Assembly: GCF_000417875.1 (NCBI RefSeq) | Contig: NW_006920895.1 | Location: forward strand, 44,336-108,335 | Reading direction: 5' to 3' | Length of the DNA: 64,000 bases | Source: Pseudozyma flocculosa PF-1 | Taxonomy: Eukaryota; Basidiomycota; Ustilaginomycetes; Ustilaginales; Ustilaginaceae | Part shown: piece by piece, positions 55,421 to 64,000 of the stretch | Layout: the number at the start of each line of letters is the position of its first letter | Numbering within the stretch: position 1 is the stretch's first letter | The notes under the pieces: generated by a model | Told to the model about the DNA's origin: nothing | Database searches by the model: none | What the model saw: only the letters and a program-made list of their open reading frames with translations | Program-made: the position numbers and the translations under genes

Positions 55421-58400
55421 CTAGTCGCGGTACGACGCTGAACCCCTCCTCGCCGCACGATGCATGTACACACCTTCGTCGTCATCCTCCTCTTCCTCCT
55501 CCGCCCGATTCTCTTCGAGCTCTCCCTCCTCGCCCATGTTGGCTTCCTCTGCAACCCCGCCATCCTGACCCTGATGCGCCGCTCCATATCTCAGACTGCT
55601 CAGCCTGGTCCTCGCAGGCGCCACTGCGCGATCGCCCGCCAGCACCTCTCCAACGGCCGCCTGGCTGCTGCTCCCCTGCGGTCCAGACACGCCGTCGCTC
55701 CAGATGCCTACCAGATCTTCGGTCGGCGGCGGGGGCCGGGTCGAGTTTGGAGTCCTCCGTCGAGTACCTGTCCTGCCATCTCCCGCGCCCGCGCCGACCG
55801 TTGACGAAGACATGGAGGAGAGGAGCGACGATTTGCGACGACGGAGAGAGAGGATGAGCGGTTCGGCTTTCGAGAGCGCCCGCTCCCTCGCCTTGACCGC
55901 AGCCGCGGCCGAGGCGAGCGAGCGATGACTCGAGGCAGTTGCGGCCGCCAGCCCGGACTCGAGATCGTCCGTGCTGCCACGTGCTGTTGTTCCCGAGCTG
56001 GTAGCGGCTGAGGCGGTCGCGTCCTGTTGCTCCTCTGCAGAAGTCGCTTCGATCGGGATGGGGAGCCAGAGGTCCGGCAGGATTCCACTACGATGCAGGT
56101 CGCCAGGTCGCACAGCGGGTGATGGACGCCACGTTGAAATGAGCTCAACTATGACCGCGGACGAGCCGGGACGCCTCCCCTCGACGAGCACTCACGTAAT
56201 CGCGGGGTGACCATATCTCCTCCTGCCCGTGTTGAGTACGCCCGGATAGTAGCCGGAGCCGGGGGGTTCCCTGTAGTCGGTCTTGGCGTCCCTCTGTGCG
56301 ACGAACAGGGTATCGTCCTCGGGCTCCAGACGCTTTCGAGCGAGGTCTGTGTGTCTCCTCTCGACGGCATGCTCCGGATCCAGCGCCAGCAAGGCTCGAT
56401 GGCTGTCTTTAGCCACCTTGTTGGCAGCAGCCGCGGCCTTCGCAGACGGCGACGACGTTTCCGCATCGCCGCTGCGACCGAGAAGTTCGTCGGCAACAGC
56501 CGCAGCGGGCGGGCCGGCTTGGGCCATCTGAGAAAAGGCATCGGATGTCTTGCCGGAACGCTGCAGGTCCTTTGTCACCTCGATCAGGCTCGAGAGGTTG
56601 ACGTGATGTGTGAGCGGCCCAAAGGTGAGCGAGAGGTGGTGGTTGAACCAGATGGTGAAGATGAGCAGCGGCACGACCAGTACCGAGGCGAGGAGCTGCT
56701 TGCGGACCGAAAAGACGGAGAACTCGAACACGTGGAAGAGGACCAGCGCCCAGATGCATCGCGAGGCCGAAATCGGCCATGCCTGGCCTTGTGACTCGTA
56801 CGGCTTGTAGAAGACTGCCAGCGGAGCGGAGCAGGGTGCGGCAAGGGAGCGTGAGTGGGCCATGTCCGTGCCAGCAGCCCTGACGGCGCCCAAGGGCAAC
56901 TCACCGTAGAGGAGCTTGTACTTGGTCACGACGTAGGTCAGCCCGAAATCTGACCATTTCCAGTCGGTAGAGGCGCTTTTCTCTGTGTTAGCTTGGGGTG
57001 CCGGAAGGCGTCGGCTCTAGAGAAAGGCGCACTCACAGACGGCGCCAAAGATGCAGATGAGAGGGCTGACGATGCTGTAGAGGATGCAGAGGGTGAAGAT
57101 GAGGAGCGCCTGCGGGTAGATTGTGCCCATGACGAGCGTAGGCGGCGCGTTGAGCTCAGCAAACTCGCGCGGTGTGCGCGTCAAGAAGACGCGGTAGAAG
57201 CCGCGGAGGATCAGCGTCGGCAGCTGCAGCAGCTGCAGCGGCTGGAGCGCGATGCCGGTGATGATGACGTAGGAGAGCGAGAAGAACCGAGCGCCGGGTA
57301 GCGACGCGGCCAGCTTGTCGATCAGGCGAGCTGGGTTGGCCGCCAGTTCCTGGAGCACCCCCCAAGCCGTCGTGGTGATCAGGAAGATGAAAACGACCGA
57401 GACCATCAGGAAGAGGTCTGCGGAGGGACGAAAGGGACGGCGCGGAAAGATGGCATACGGGCGGTCGCGAGGCGAGGAGCGTCAGAGACATTGCACAAGC
57501 GAAGCAGGGCTCGACCTTGGGTCGCACTCACAATACTTTTTCAGGACGCTGTACTCGACCAGGGACCTGGTCTTGATGCCCTGTGCCACCGCGGACCACT
57601 CGAGGATGAGCGGCAGCAGGTTGTTAAAGCCTATCAGGACGAGCGACGGCAGATTGTTCTGCACAAGCGCGCGCAATCTTTCGTCAGTGCCGAGCAGCCG
57701 ATCGAGCCACGGCAGGTACCTTTTGATGGCGCCTGGGCTGAGGAAGCTGGCAAGAAAGACCAGCGGCGGGATGTAGAAGACCAGGAGCAGGATCATGCAG
57801 ACGCTGACGATGACCTGACGGACGCGCCGGTCCAGATTGGAGAGGTCGACATTGGACCAGATGATGTCGCGAGGCTCGGGCGCCATCGAAGTGCGGCAGC
57901 GGGCGGGCGTCGGGTAGTGGACCGTCTGGGAGGCAATCTGGGCGCTTGCCGCATCCTCAAACGTGACAAAGCCGACCTTGCTGCCAGCGAAGCGTCCGGC
58001 GCGGCGCCTCTCGCGCACGGCACGGTCGAGCTCGTTGTAGCGCCGCGTGAGCTCGTCGAGCGCGTCGATCTTGTCAGAGAAGGGGTTCCAGGGGTTGCGC
58101 CGCATCCTGGGCCGCATCTTCTTGGTGCGGATCGTGTCGGCGCCCGAGATGTTGAGCGTCGACCTGGGACGCGGACGGGAGCCTGGCTGTCGCTGGGGCA
58201 GCAGCACGCTCGACTCGGTGTCGGTAGCTGCCCGTTGTCCTGTCTGCGGTTCGCGGGCCGTGCCTTGAAGGGAGCTCTGTTCGAGGAGCTCGTCGGGGCC
58301 ATGTTCGTGGTAGGCGGCGGCGAGCAGCATGATCTTGTCCGGATCGTACCCTTCCGCGTCTGTGGGGTTTCCAAGCCACTGGACCCAAGTGTTTTCGAGC

Positions 58401-59287
58401 TTGTGCAGCGCCTTTTCGCGGGCTGTGAGGAGCTTTGAGAGTCCGCCGACCTTGCGTACGACGGCGGTGCTCTCGACACGCATGTCCATGGCCTCGAAGT
58501 ACTCTGCGAGGTCGCGGTCGTCGCGCAAGTGGAGCGGTAGGTCGCGGATCTCGACGGTGCGAGCCGGGATGGACTCGAGGATCTCGAGGATGTAGAGCTG
58601 GCGCGAGCGCACGAAGGTGTGGTAGTTTTTCCAAATGGCTCGGAGGGCTAGCAGGGTAAAAGCGTATACGCTGAGGAGGTGGGTGAAGTGGTAGGCGATG
58701 GCGTGGGGCTGTGGTGCGGGGAGCGGCAACTGGGGCAGCGGCGGCGGGTGGGTGGCGTGGCTGTGGTTGGAGATGCTGTACCGGGGCAACGACGAGAGTG
58801 TGGGGCTGGTGTGGGTGCCGTTGCGCTGGTCCTCTGCGGGAGAGACGCCGTCGAGGACGCCGTTCTGCCAGTAGTTTACGGGCATCAGGACGAGGCAGCA
58901 CCAGATGCTGATGATGGAAAAGAGCCAGAAGCCCATTTTGAGGAAGGCGAGGAGGACGGCGGCATCGAGGCCGACGGTGTGAAGGATGCGCATCTCGTCG
59001 GTCTTTATGGTGGACCAGATCCAGCCAAAGTAGCCGGCGTCGAAGCCGGCATCGTCGAGCGGGGAGAAGCCCTTTAGCTTTGTGCGCGGGGCGAATAGGG
59101 CGGTGTTTTTGCGGCGGAGCAAGGTGAATGCGATGAGCGAGAGGATGCCGATGGCGAGCGAGAGGGTGACCTGCTGCGAGAACCAGGGTCCCTGAAACGA
59201 GCGCTGGTTGGGCAGGCTGATGCCGCCATCGTCGTCGTCGTTGGCGCCCAGCGGGTAGAGGAGGGAGAGCGGCGACTGTTGGGCCAT
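55421..59287 (-). CDS. TMEM63/OSCA (DUF221, RSN1-like) membrane protein
   Basis: Five exons, 57532-59287, 57037-57417, 56905-56949, 56196-56814 and 55421-56087, match in phase (1155 aa). The family comprises Ca2+-permeable osmosensing channels and related fungal Rsn1/Csc1 proteins. An N-terminal signal-anchor-like helix (VTLSLAIGILSLIAFTLL) is followed by FSPLDDAGFDAGYFGWI, two helices, and a long cytosolic loop (about residues 240-440) with FVTFEDAASAQIASQTVH. The main membrane block has VSVCMILLLVFYIPPLVF, VVFIFLITTTAWGVLQEL, IYPQALLIFTLCILYSIVSP and FGLTYVVTKYKLLY. The exon 5 junction gives HPAITGILPDLWLP, typical of the family C-terminus, then a Ser/Glu-rich tail. A second ATG at 59305 is possible. 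Its stop is only 126 bp from the ING stop. Confidence 0.88.
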
Positions 59288-60007
59288 CCTTGCAGACAAG
59301 CTCACTCGACGTGCGAGGGCGCAGGAAGCAGGCTTGGGGCTCGAACAGCGTCAGGGGCGTCGAAGGTGGCGGTGGTTGTGGTGGCTGTGGTGGTTGTGGT
59401 GGTGGTCGTCGTCGTCGAACGTGTTGGAGCGAGGCTGCCTTGGGCCTTAGGCATCAGGAAGGTGTTTGCCTGCCTAGCCTGCCTCTGGGCCCTGTTGCTC
59501 CACACCGGCCTCGAGCCCGCTGCGCGCTGACGCACGCCTCGCCGCTCTTTATTTGGCTCAAAGTCGGCGGGTCAGGTCAGAGGCTAGGCTAGGTCAGGTC
59601 TGGACTGGCCCGCCTGCCCCCACCTGGATGGACCGTTGCCGGCTGGCCAGGCCACACTACTCTATAACTCTGAGCCACGGACCACCTCGAAAAATAATGG
59701 CCCAAATGGCAAGCCAAATCCAGGGCCCTCGAGCTTCGGCTTCATCCTGCCCTCCTCTGACCTTTGCTCGACGCCGCCTGCGCCGCCTGGCCTCCTCTTC
59801 TTTTTCCTCCTCCTCCTCCTCCTCCTCCTCCTCAACGCGCCAACTTACCGACTCCATCAGCGTCGCAAACGGCAAGCCAACACCTCGGCCCGCTGCCATC
59901 CGAGCTCCGTCGGCCAACATCGTCACTCGGCTCTCCTGGCCCATTGCCACCAAACGGGGGCCGCGCTTCCTGGCGCCTCAACATCCATTGGCCGCAGGCG
60001 TCATCGG
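59288..60007. other. Divergent promoter region, TMEM63-like and cyclin L
   Basis: It has GTGGTTGTGGTGG runs near 59365-59410, GCCTGCCTAGCCTGCC words near 59467, and a (CTC)n CT-rich tract at 59800-59835 upstream of cyclin L. No gene is seen. Confidence 0.55.
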
Positions 60008-61477
60008 ATGTCCCTCGCAGCGGCCCCAGGGATGCTCCTCAACACGCTCGCAACACAGTCGCAGCTCCACAACTCACCATCGCGCCAAGATGGAATCCCA
60101 GAGCATCTCGAATATCAGATCCGCCTATACGGCTGCCAGCTCATCCAGGGCGCCGGCATCCTCCTCGGCCTGTGAGTCGCACTCGCCCGAGCTCCGTCGC
60201 CACCGCGCCCGCCCCGGCCACGCTCACCACGCCTTTCTTTCTTCCTTATTTCCCGTCGCGAACCCCTCTCTCGGCTCCTGCCGACCCACGCTTCGTCTAC
60301 CCCTTCGCACCAAGCAGCCCCCAGCGCGTCATGGCCACCGCTCAGGTCCTCTACCAGAGGTTCTGGTTCGTCTCGTCGCTGAAGCACTTTTCGTCCAGGG
60401 TGAGCCTCCTGTGCTTCGTACTGCTGCCACGAACCTGCAGCCAAACGCCTAGTTCTGCCGCCGAGCAGTCCAGCGCAGCAGACATCCAAGCGAAATGAGC
60501 TGACCGCGCGATTGGCCGCCTGCGTTTATCCATGTCGTGCGTCGAATATCGGCACCCCGACGAACCTCCCGCATGTCAGGACATCTGCATGGGCTCCCTC
60601 TTCCTATCGACCAAGCTCGAAGAGTCGCCTGTCCGGCTAAGGGACCTCATCAACGCCTTTGACTACCTTATCAAGAGAGATCGCCATCATTCGCGACACG
60701 GATCGGCAATGGCAGCCCTGGCAACGCAACTCGGGCCAATACATGGTCAGCTTCATGAGCGTCGCGAACACGCCTCTCATCAACCCCACGTCTACGAGCC
60801 CCAAGGATACTTCGACAACGACTTCTACGAGATGAAGGATGCCCTCGTGGTCGGCGAGATGCAGCTGCTCAAGCGCCTCGGGTTTCACGTCCAGGTCAAC
60901 CTACCCTATGCGACCATGGTCAACTATCTCCAGCTTCTCGAGCTCTCCTCAGCACAGGTCCAAGTCCGATTGTGTCCCAGGGGCACCCACAGTGCCTCGG
61001 AAGGCGAGGGCGCAGAAGCTCGACCCGGGCATCGTCGAGTCGACTTTGCGCAACGCGCCTGGGGCTTTCTCAACGACGCGTGAGTCGTCAACACACACTG
61101 TGCGGCGCCGGCGATGGCAGCTGCCCCTTTCATCCTGACACTGCCATCCTCTTCCTAATGTCCCGCGCGACAGCCTGCAGACCCCAGTATACTGCCTCCT
61201 ACCACCGCACGTCCTTGCCTGCTCGGTCATCTATCTGACGGCCCAGACCGCGGAGCCACCGTTCGCGCTGCCACTCGAGCCGATGCCGTGGTGGGAGCTC
61301 TTCGACGTGCAGCACGGCGAGATCGAGGTCGTTTGTTGCCACATTCTCCGGCTCTACCATTCAGACAGCCCCTCTGCGATGATCCGGGCCGGATCGGGCG
61401 GGCTGAGCGCGCTGCTGACGAAAAAGGACGTCAAGGAATGGCTCGTCAATAACGGTAGGGCAGAGGGATTGCTCTAG
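60008..61477 (+). CDS. Cyclin L-type cyclin
   Basis: Four exons, 60008-60171, 60318-60399, 60580-61079 and 61174-61477, fit in phase (349 aa). The cyclin box is recognisable: GIPEHLEYQIRLYGCQLIQG, AGILLGLPQRVMATAQVLYQ, FWFVSSLKHFSSRDICMGS, LFLSTKLEESPVRLRDLIN, ALVVGEMQLLKRLGFHVQV and LQTPVYCLLPPHVLACSVIY. These match cyclin L, which partners CDK11-type kinases in pre-mRNA splicing and transcription. It lacks the long RS-rich tail of animal cyclin L. Between LLELSS and VDFAQRAWGFLNDA lies a roughly 30-residue Arg/Gly-rich stretch absent from the relatives I recall; it is in frame and could be a true insert or an unspliced segment. The start at 60008 is chosen because it lies in the first open frame of the box. 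Confidence 0.86.
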
Positions 61478-61968
61478 GCTTCCAGGGCCAGAAACACGAA
61501 GCCACGCGAAAGCAGCGGTGCGTGAACCTGCCAGGGGCAGGAGCCGTCCGAAGCGGCCATCCGCGGATCAGCTAACTCCATAAGCTCGCTCAATCATGGG
61601 CACCGCACATCCTTCGAAACCACGACGCAGAGGCTCACACTGAGCTCAGAGTACGGCCACTGTGGACAGGGTGCGTGTCCGAAATCTGCCGGCGTGCCGT
61701 CGGTCGCCCTCATTATCAGCAACGCCAATGCCTCCAGACGTTGCTCCCAGCGTCTGTGTCGTAGGCTCGAACCTCTTTCCCCGGTGTTGCCAAGCTTCGA
61801 AGCCTTGTTCATGGCCTTGTCGATTTTCCATCCCAGCAATGCATCATTGGCTGTCAGTCTCGCTGGGCACGGGGCATTCGGTGGGCTGTTGCCCGATTAT
61901 TACAGCCACTGATGATGCTGGTACTGGACATTGCAAGGATGAACAGTCCTTCGGTCGCTAGACAAGGC
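61478..61968. other. Convergent intergenic region
   Basis: Nothing recognisable is seen; small open frames are unconvincing. Confidence 0.5.
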
Positions 61969-62857
61969 CTAGGACGACTCGGCCTTGGCGGCGAACTTCT
62001 CCTGCTTGGCGGTCTTGGCGCTGCAGAGATGGAGCGAAGATGCGAGGCAGAGGACGGATCGCGGGACGCAGAGGATGGCAAGTGATGTACGTCAGAGCTG
62101 GGCGTCCTTGAGTACGAAGGTGCAGGCGAGCTGGGCACTTACGCGGCCACCACCTTCTTGGGATCTGAGACGGGGTTGCCGTCCTTGGCCGCAGCAACAC
62201 CGTGCTTGAAGGTGGTGTCATCGTGGGGCAGCGGAGCCTCGCGCTTGACCTTGGACTCCTTCTCAAAGGCGTGCTCGTCGGGAATGCTTCGAGATCCCAG
62301 GTGCTATCGGGACAAGGCAGGACAAGAAGAGCAAGAAGAAGCGAGGGGTGAATGGCGGGGGCAATCAGCCACGATGAACCCCCTCGACCCCATGGGCCAC
62401 CCCGTACCAACGGGGCATGTACGTATCGGCCATGGCTCACCTTGTCGCCAGCAGGGGCGTCGTCTCGCATCTCGGGGCGTTTGATCTCGACAAAGCCCTC
62501 GGGGTGCTCGATGCTGCCATCGGGCAGCTCCTTGGGCTGCTGAGGCTCGGCATCCGCCTCGTCTTCCTGCTGCTCGCCTTCGGCGTCGTTGGCGTCAATG
62601 TGGTCGCCCTGGCCGTGCGGGTGGCTGCGAGAGTCGGTCTTGGAACCGGGAGCGGTGAGGTAGAGGAAGAGACCACCGAAGCCAAGGACCGAGGCGATGG
62701 CCCAGGGGGTGTCGCCGCCGGTGCGGACCTCGGACGCCGATCCGCTCGCGTAGGATCGTCGAGCAGCGGCACGACCAAGGGCGGTGCTGGCTGCAGCAGG
62801 GCGGACGGCCGAGCGCAGCAGCGGTCGTGCCGTGCGCAGAGTCTGTTGGGCGATCAT
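61969..62857 (-). CDS. Small mitochondrial-type membrane protein, unrecognised
   Basis: Exons are 62441-62857, 62143-62303 and 61969-62020, giving 209 aa. The first 35 residues are Arg/Ala/Ser rich without acidic residues (MIAQQTLRTARPLLRSAVRP; ALGRAAARRSYASG), a typical mitochondrial presequence. One hydrophobic helix follows (WAIASVLGFGGLFLYLTAPG), then a Gln/Glu/Pro acidic segment (EGEQQEDEADAEPQQ) and EHPEGFVEIKRPEMRDDAP. The C-terminus is polar with KHGVAAAKDGNPVSDPKKV and KQEKFAAKAESS. The layout suggests a single-pass inner-membrane protein facing the intermembrane space or matrix. I do not recognise the family. Confidence 0.7.
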
Positions 62858-63277
62858 GGTGCGGGAGACGTGGATGCGGGCTGCAAAGGTCGAGAGGGAA
62901 GAGGCGATCGGGAAGAACGATGCTGGTGGAGGAAGGCAAGGATGCTGGCCTTCCTTGATCCAAGCATTGCCCCGACCAACCAACCAACCATCCACGACCC
63001 TGGCCTCGACCCGCCGATCACGTCGACGAGCCCCCGCGATGAGCGCGGGGTCTGGTGCGCTTCTGCTTGTCAGCTGCGAGCCAGCTGGACAATTCAAGAG
63101 TGACTCAATCTTAATCGCTGCCCAGTACTCCACATCAACCGTCTCATCGTCGAGCAAAAGGCAAGGTAAGCATCGCCAGGCCCCGTACCATCATCATTCT
63201 CTTCAAGGATCCGACAAATTGCGCGCTGGTCCTTGCACACGAGATGCAAGCCAAGCTCAAACGGCTGGTGGTGAGGG
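62858..63277. other. Intergenic region between the mitochondrial-type gene and DPM2
   Basis: It contains an ACCAACCAACCAACC run near 62975. No gene is seen. Confidence 0.5.
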
Positions 63278-63850
63278 TCACGACTGGCTTTGACCGGCCT
63301 CGGTTTCGCGCCGGCGGGCCTGGTCTGGGCGTCGATTTCTTCTTGATCCGGATCGGACCGACCCGTTTTCCAGCTCAGAGGGGTCCTGCCGTACGTCATT
63401 TGCCCGCGCTCGATGGCTGACCGGCCTGGCGTAGGCCGGGTCCGCTTCGGATCCGACGTCGCCCCGGATCGTCAGTCCGATGAAGATGCCAACGCTGCCC
63501 AGGCCGACGACGAGGATGAGCGACGGCGCCCGCACGGCCCAAATGCGGTCCGGGAAGAGTTCCTGCACCATGGCATCCGCAGGCAGGAAAGGCTGATGTA
63601 TGGAGAGGGCGCCAAGGTGGGCAAGTCGGATGTGCAGAAGAAAGAGGGCAGCTCTCTCTGTCAGAGAGGTCATACACGTACCTGGGGGTGCCCAGGGGTC
63701 ACTCTATCGTGGTAGAGAGGCGCGCCGACCCACCATGACCAGGGCCCAGACGGTGTAGTATGCCACGCAGGCTACGGTGGCGGTGAGGCAGACGCTGCCG
63801 CTGACGCGGTTCGTGATGGCCTTGAAACCGTCCGCAGCAAGTCCCAACAT
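63278..63850 (-). CDS. DPM2: Dolichol-phosphate mannosyltransferase regulatory subunit DPM2
   Basis: DPM2 is a small two-helix ER membrane protein that stabilises the DPM synthase making dolichol-phosphate-mannose for N-glycan, O-mannose and GPI synthesis. Exons are 63734-63850 and 63278-63592, phase 0, giving 143 aa. Helix 1 is SGSVCLTATVACVAYYTVWA, followed by MPFLPADAMVQELFPDRIWA and helix 2 APSLILVVGLGSVGIFIGL. The spacing and the Tyr-Tyr-Thr-Val-Trp stretch fit DPM2. The family is about 80-90 aa; here a hydrophilic tail of about 60 residues, rich in Arg, Ser and Glu, follows helix 2. An unrecognised intron could explain the extra length. Confidence 0.78.
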
Positions 63851-64000
63851 TTGATCCGAGTCCGGGGAAGAAGAAGATAGAGACAGGGGTAGAGCAGAGT
63901 ACGCCTCACAACCCGTCAGCCCCGGACACAGCTCAGAGGTGTCTCGTCGTCCCTCTTGTCGGACATGGAAGTCACACACGACGTGCACATAGCTGCTCAC
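63851..64000. other. DPM2 upstream sequence to window end
   Basis: 150 bases; nothing recognised. Confidence 0.5.

Noticed and set aside
61760..61790. GGTTCGAGCC on the minus strand, like a tRNA B box
   Set aside because: No matching A box, anticodon arm or acceptor stem at the right spacing.

Overview
This is a eukaryotic, fungal window. It is visibly GC-rich and packed with nuclear protein-coding genes on both strands. Short spliceosomal introns (roughly 45-150 nt, GTRNGT...YAG) interrupt many of them, and long serine/alanine/proline-rich disordered regions are common. The gene set (RAD51, HFM1/MER3, SMC1, COG5, COG8, KRR1, RPS20, SWP1/ribophorin II, cyclin L, DPM2, an ING/PHD protein, a TMEM63/RSN1-type channel) and the flavour of COG5 and RAD51 (about 340 aa) fit a basidiomycete, most likely a smut-type (Ustilaginomycotina) fungus. 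That placement is inference; no rRNA or marker sequence here settles the species. Two runs of N (30051-30551 and 40974-41163) show it is a draft scaffold.

Layout. 1-952: 3'-truncated disordered protein with two LTWQQE motifs (minus). 2379-3290: cytochrome b561-like protein (plus). 3641-5157: RAD51 (minus, five exons). 5728-9625: COG5 (minus, nine exons). 9984-11306: dCMP deaminase (minus). 11790-17150: very long protein with a C-terminal alpha/beta-hydrolase-like region (minus). 17919-19664: PLP-dependent decarboxylase (plus). 20145-21385: SWP1/ribophorin II (minus). 21898-22384: RPS20 (plus). 22799-26572: COG8 with a very long charged tail (minus). 27260-29202: tubulin-tyrosine-ligase-like protein (plus). 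29769-33314: CAMK-like protein kinase broken by a sequence gap (minus). 35396-40927: HFM1/MER3 helicase, 13 exons (plus). 41764-43108: KRR1 (minus). 43490-44567: unrecognised coiled-coil protein (minus). 44880-46031: unrecognised Q-rich protein (plus). 46244-47719: Myb/SANT-like protein (plus). 48076-52104: SMC1 (minus). 52784-55294: ING/PHD protein (plus). 55421-59287: TMEM63/RSN1-like membrane protein (minus). 60008-61477: cyclin L (plus). 61969-62857: small mitochondrial-type membrane protein (minus). 63278-63850: DPM2 (minus).

How the genes relate. Nothing here looks like a co-regulated metabolic cluster or a mobile island; these are mostly single-copy housekeeping genes. Three functional themes recur. 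The first is recombination and chromosome structure (RAD51, HFM1/MER3, SMC1, ING). The second is secretory pathway and glycosylation (COG5, COG8, SWP1, DPM2). The third is ribosome and RNA work (KRR1, RPS20, cyclin L). COG5 and COG8 both belong to lobe B of the COG tethering complex, and SWP1 and DPM2 both serve N-glycosylation, but they are unlinked units, not an operon. Many genes share divergent intergenic regions filled with tetranucleotide repeats and GGCAGGC/GCCTGGC-type words.

I found no convincing tRNA, rRNA, CRISPR array, transposon or horizontally acquired system. The most noteworthy points are the charged tail of COG8, frame-preserving stop-free introns, a three-codon terminal exon in RAD51, a G-quadruplex-type repeat, and a probable false assembly gap at the 3' end of HFM1. 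Exon coordinates were derived by reading splice sites and checking that phases match; none is confirmed by transcripts.
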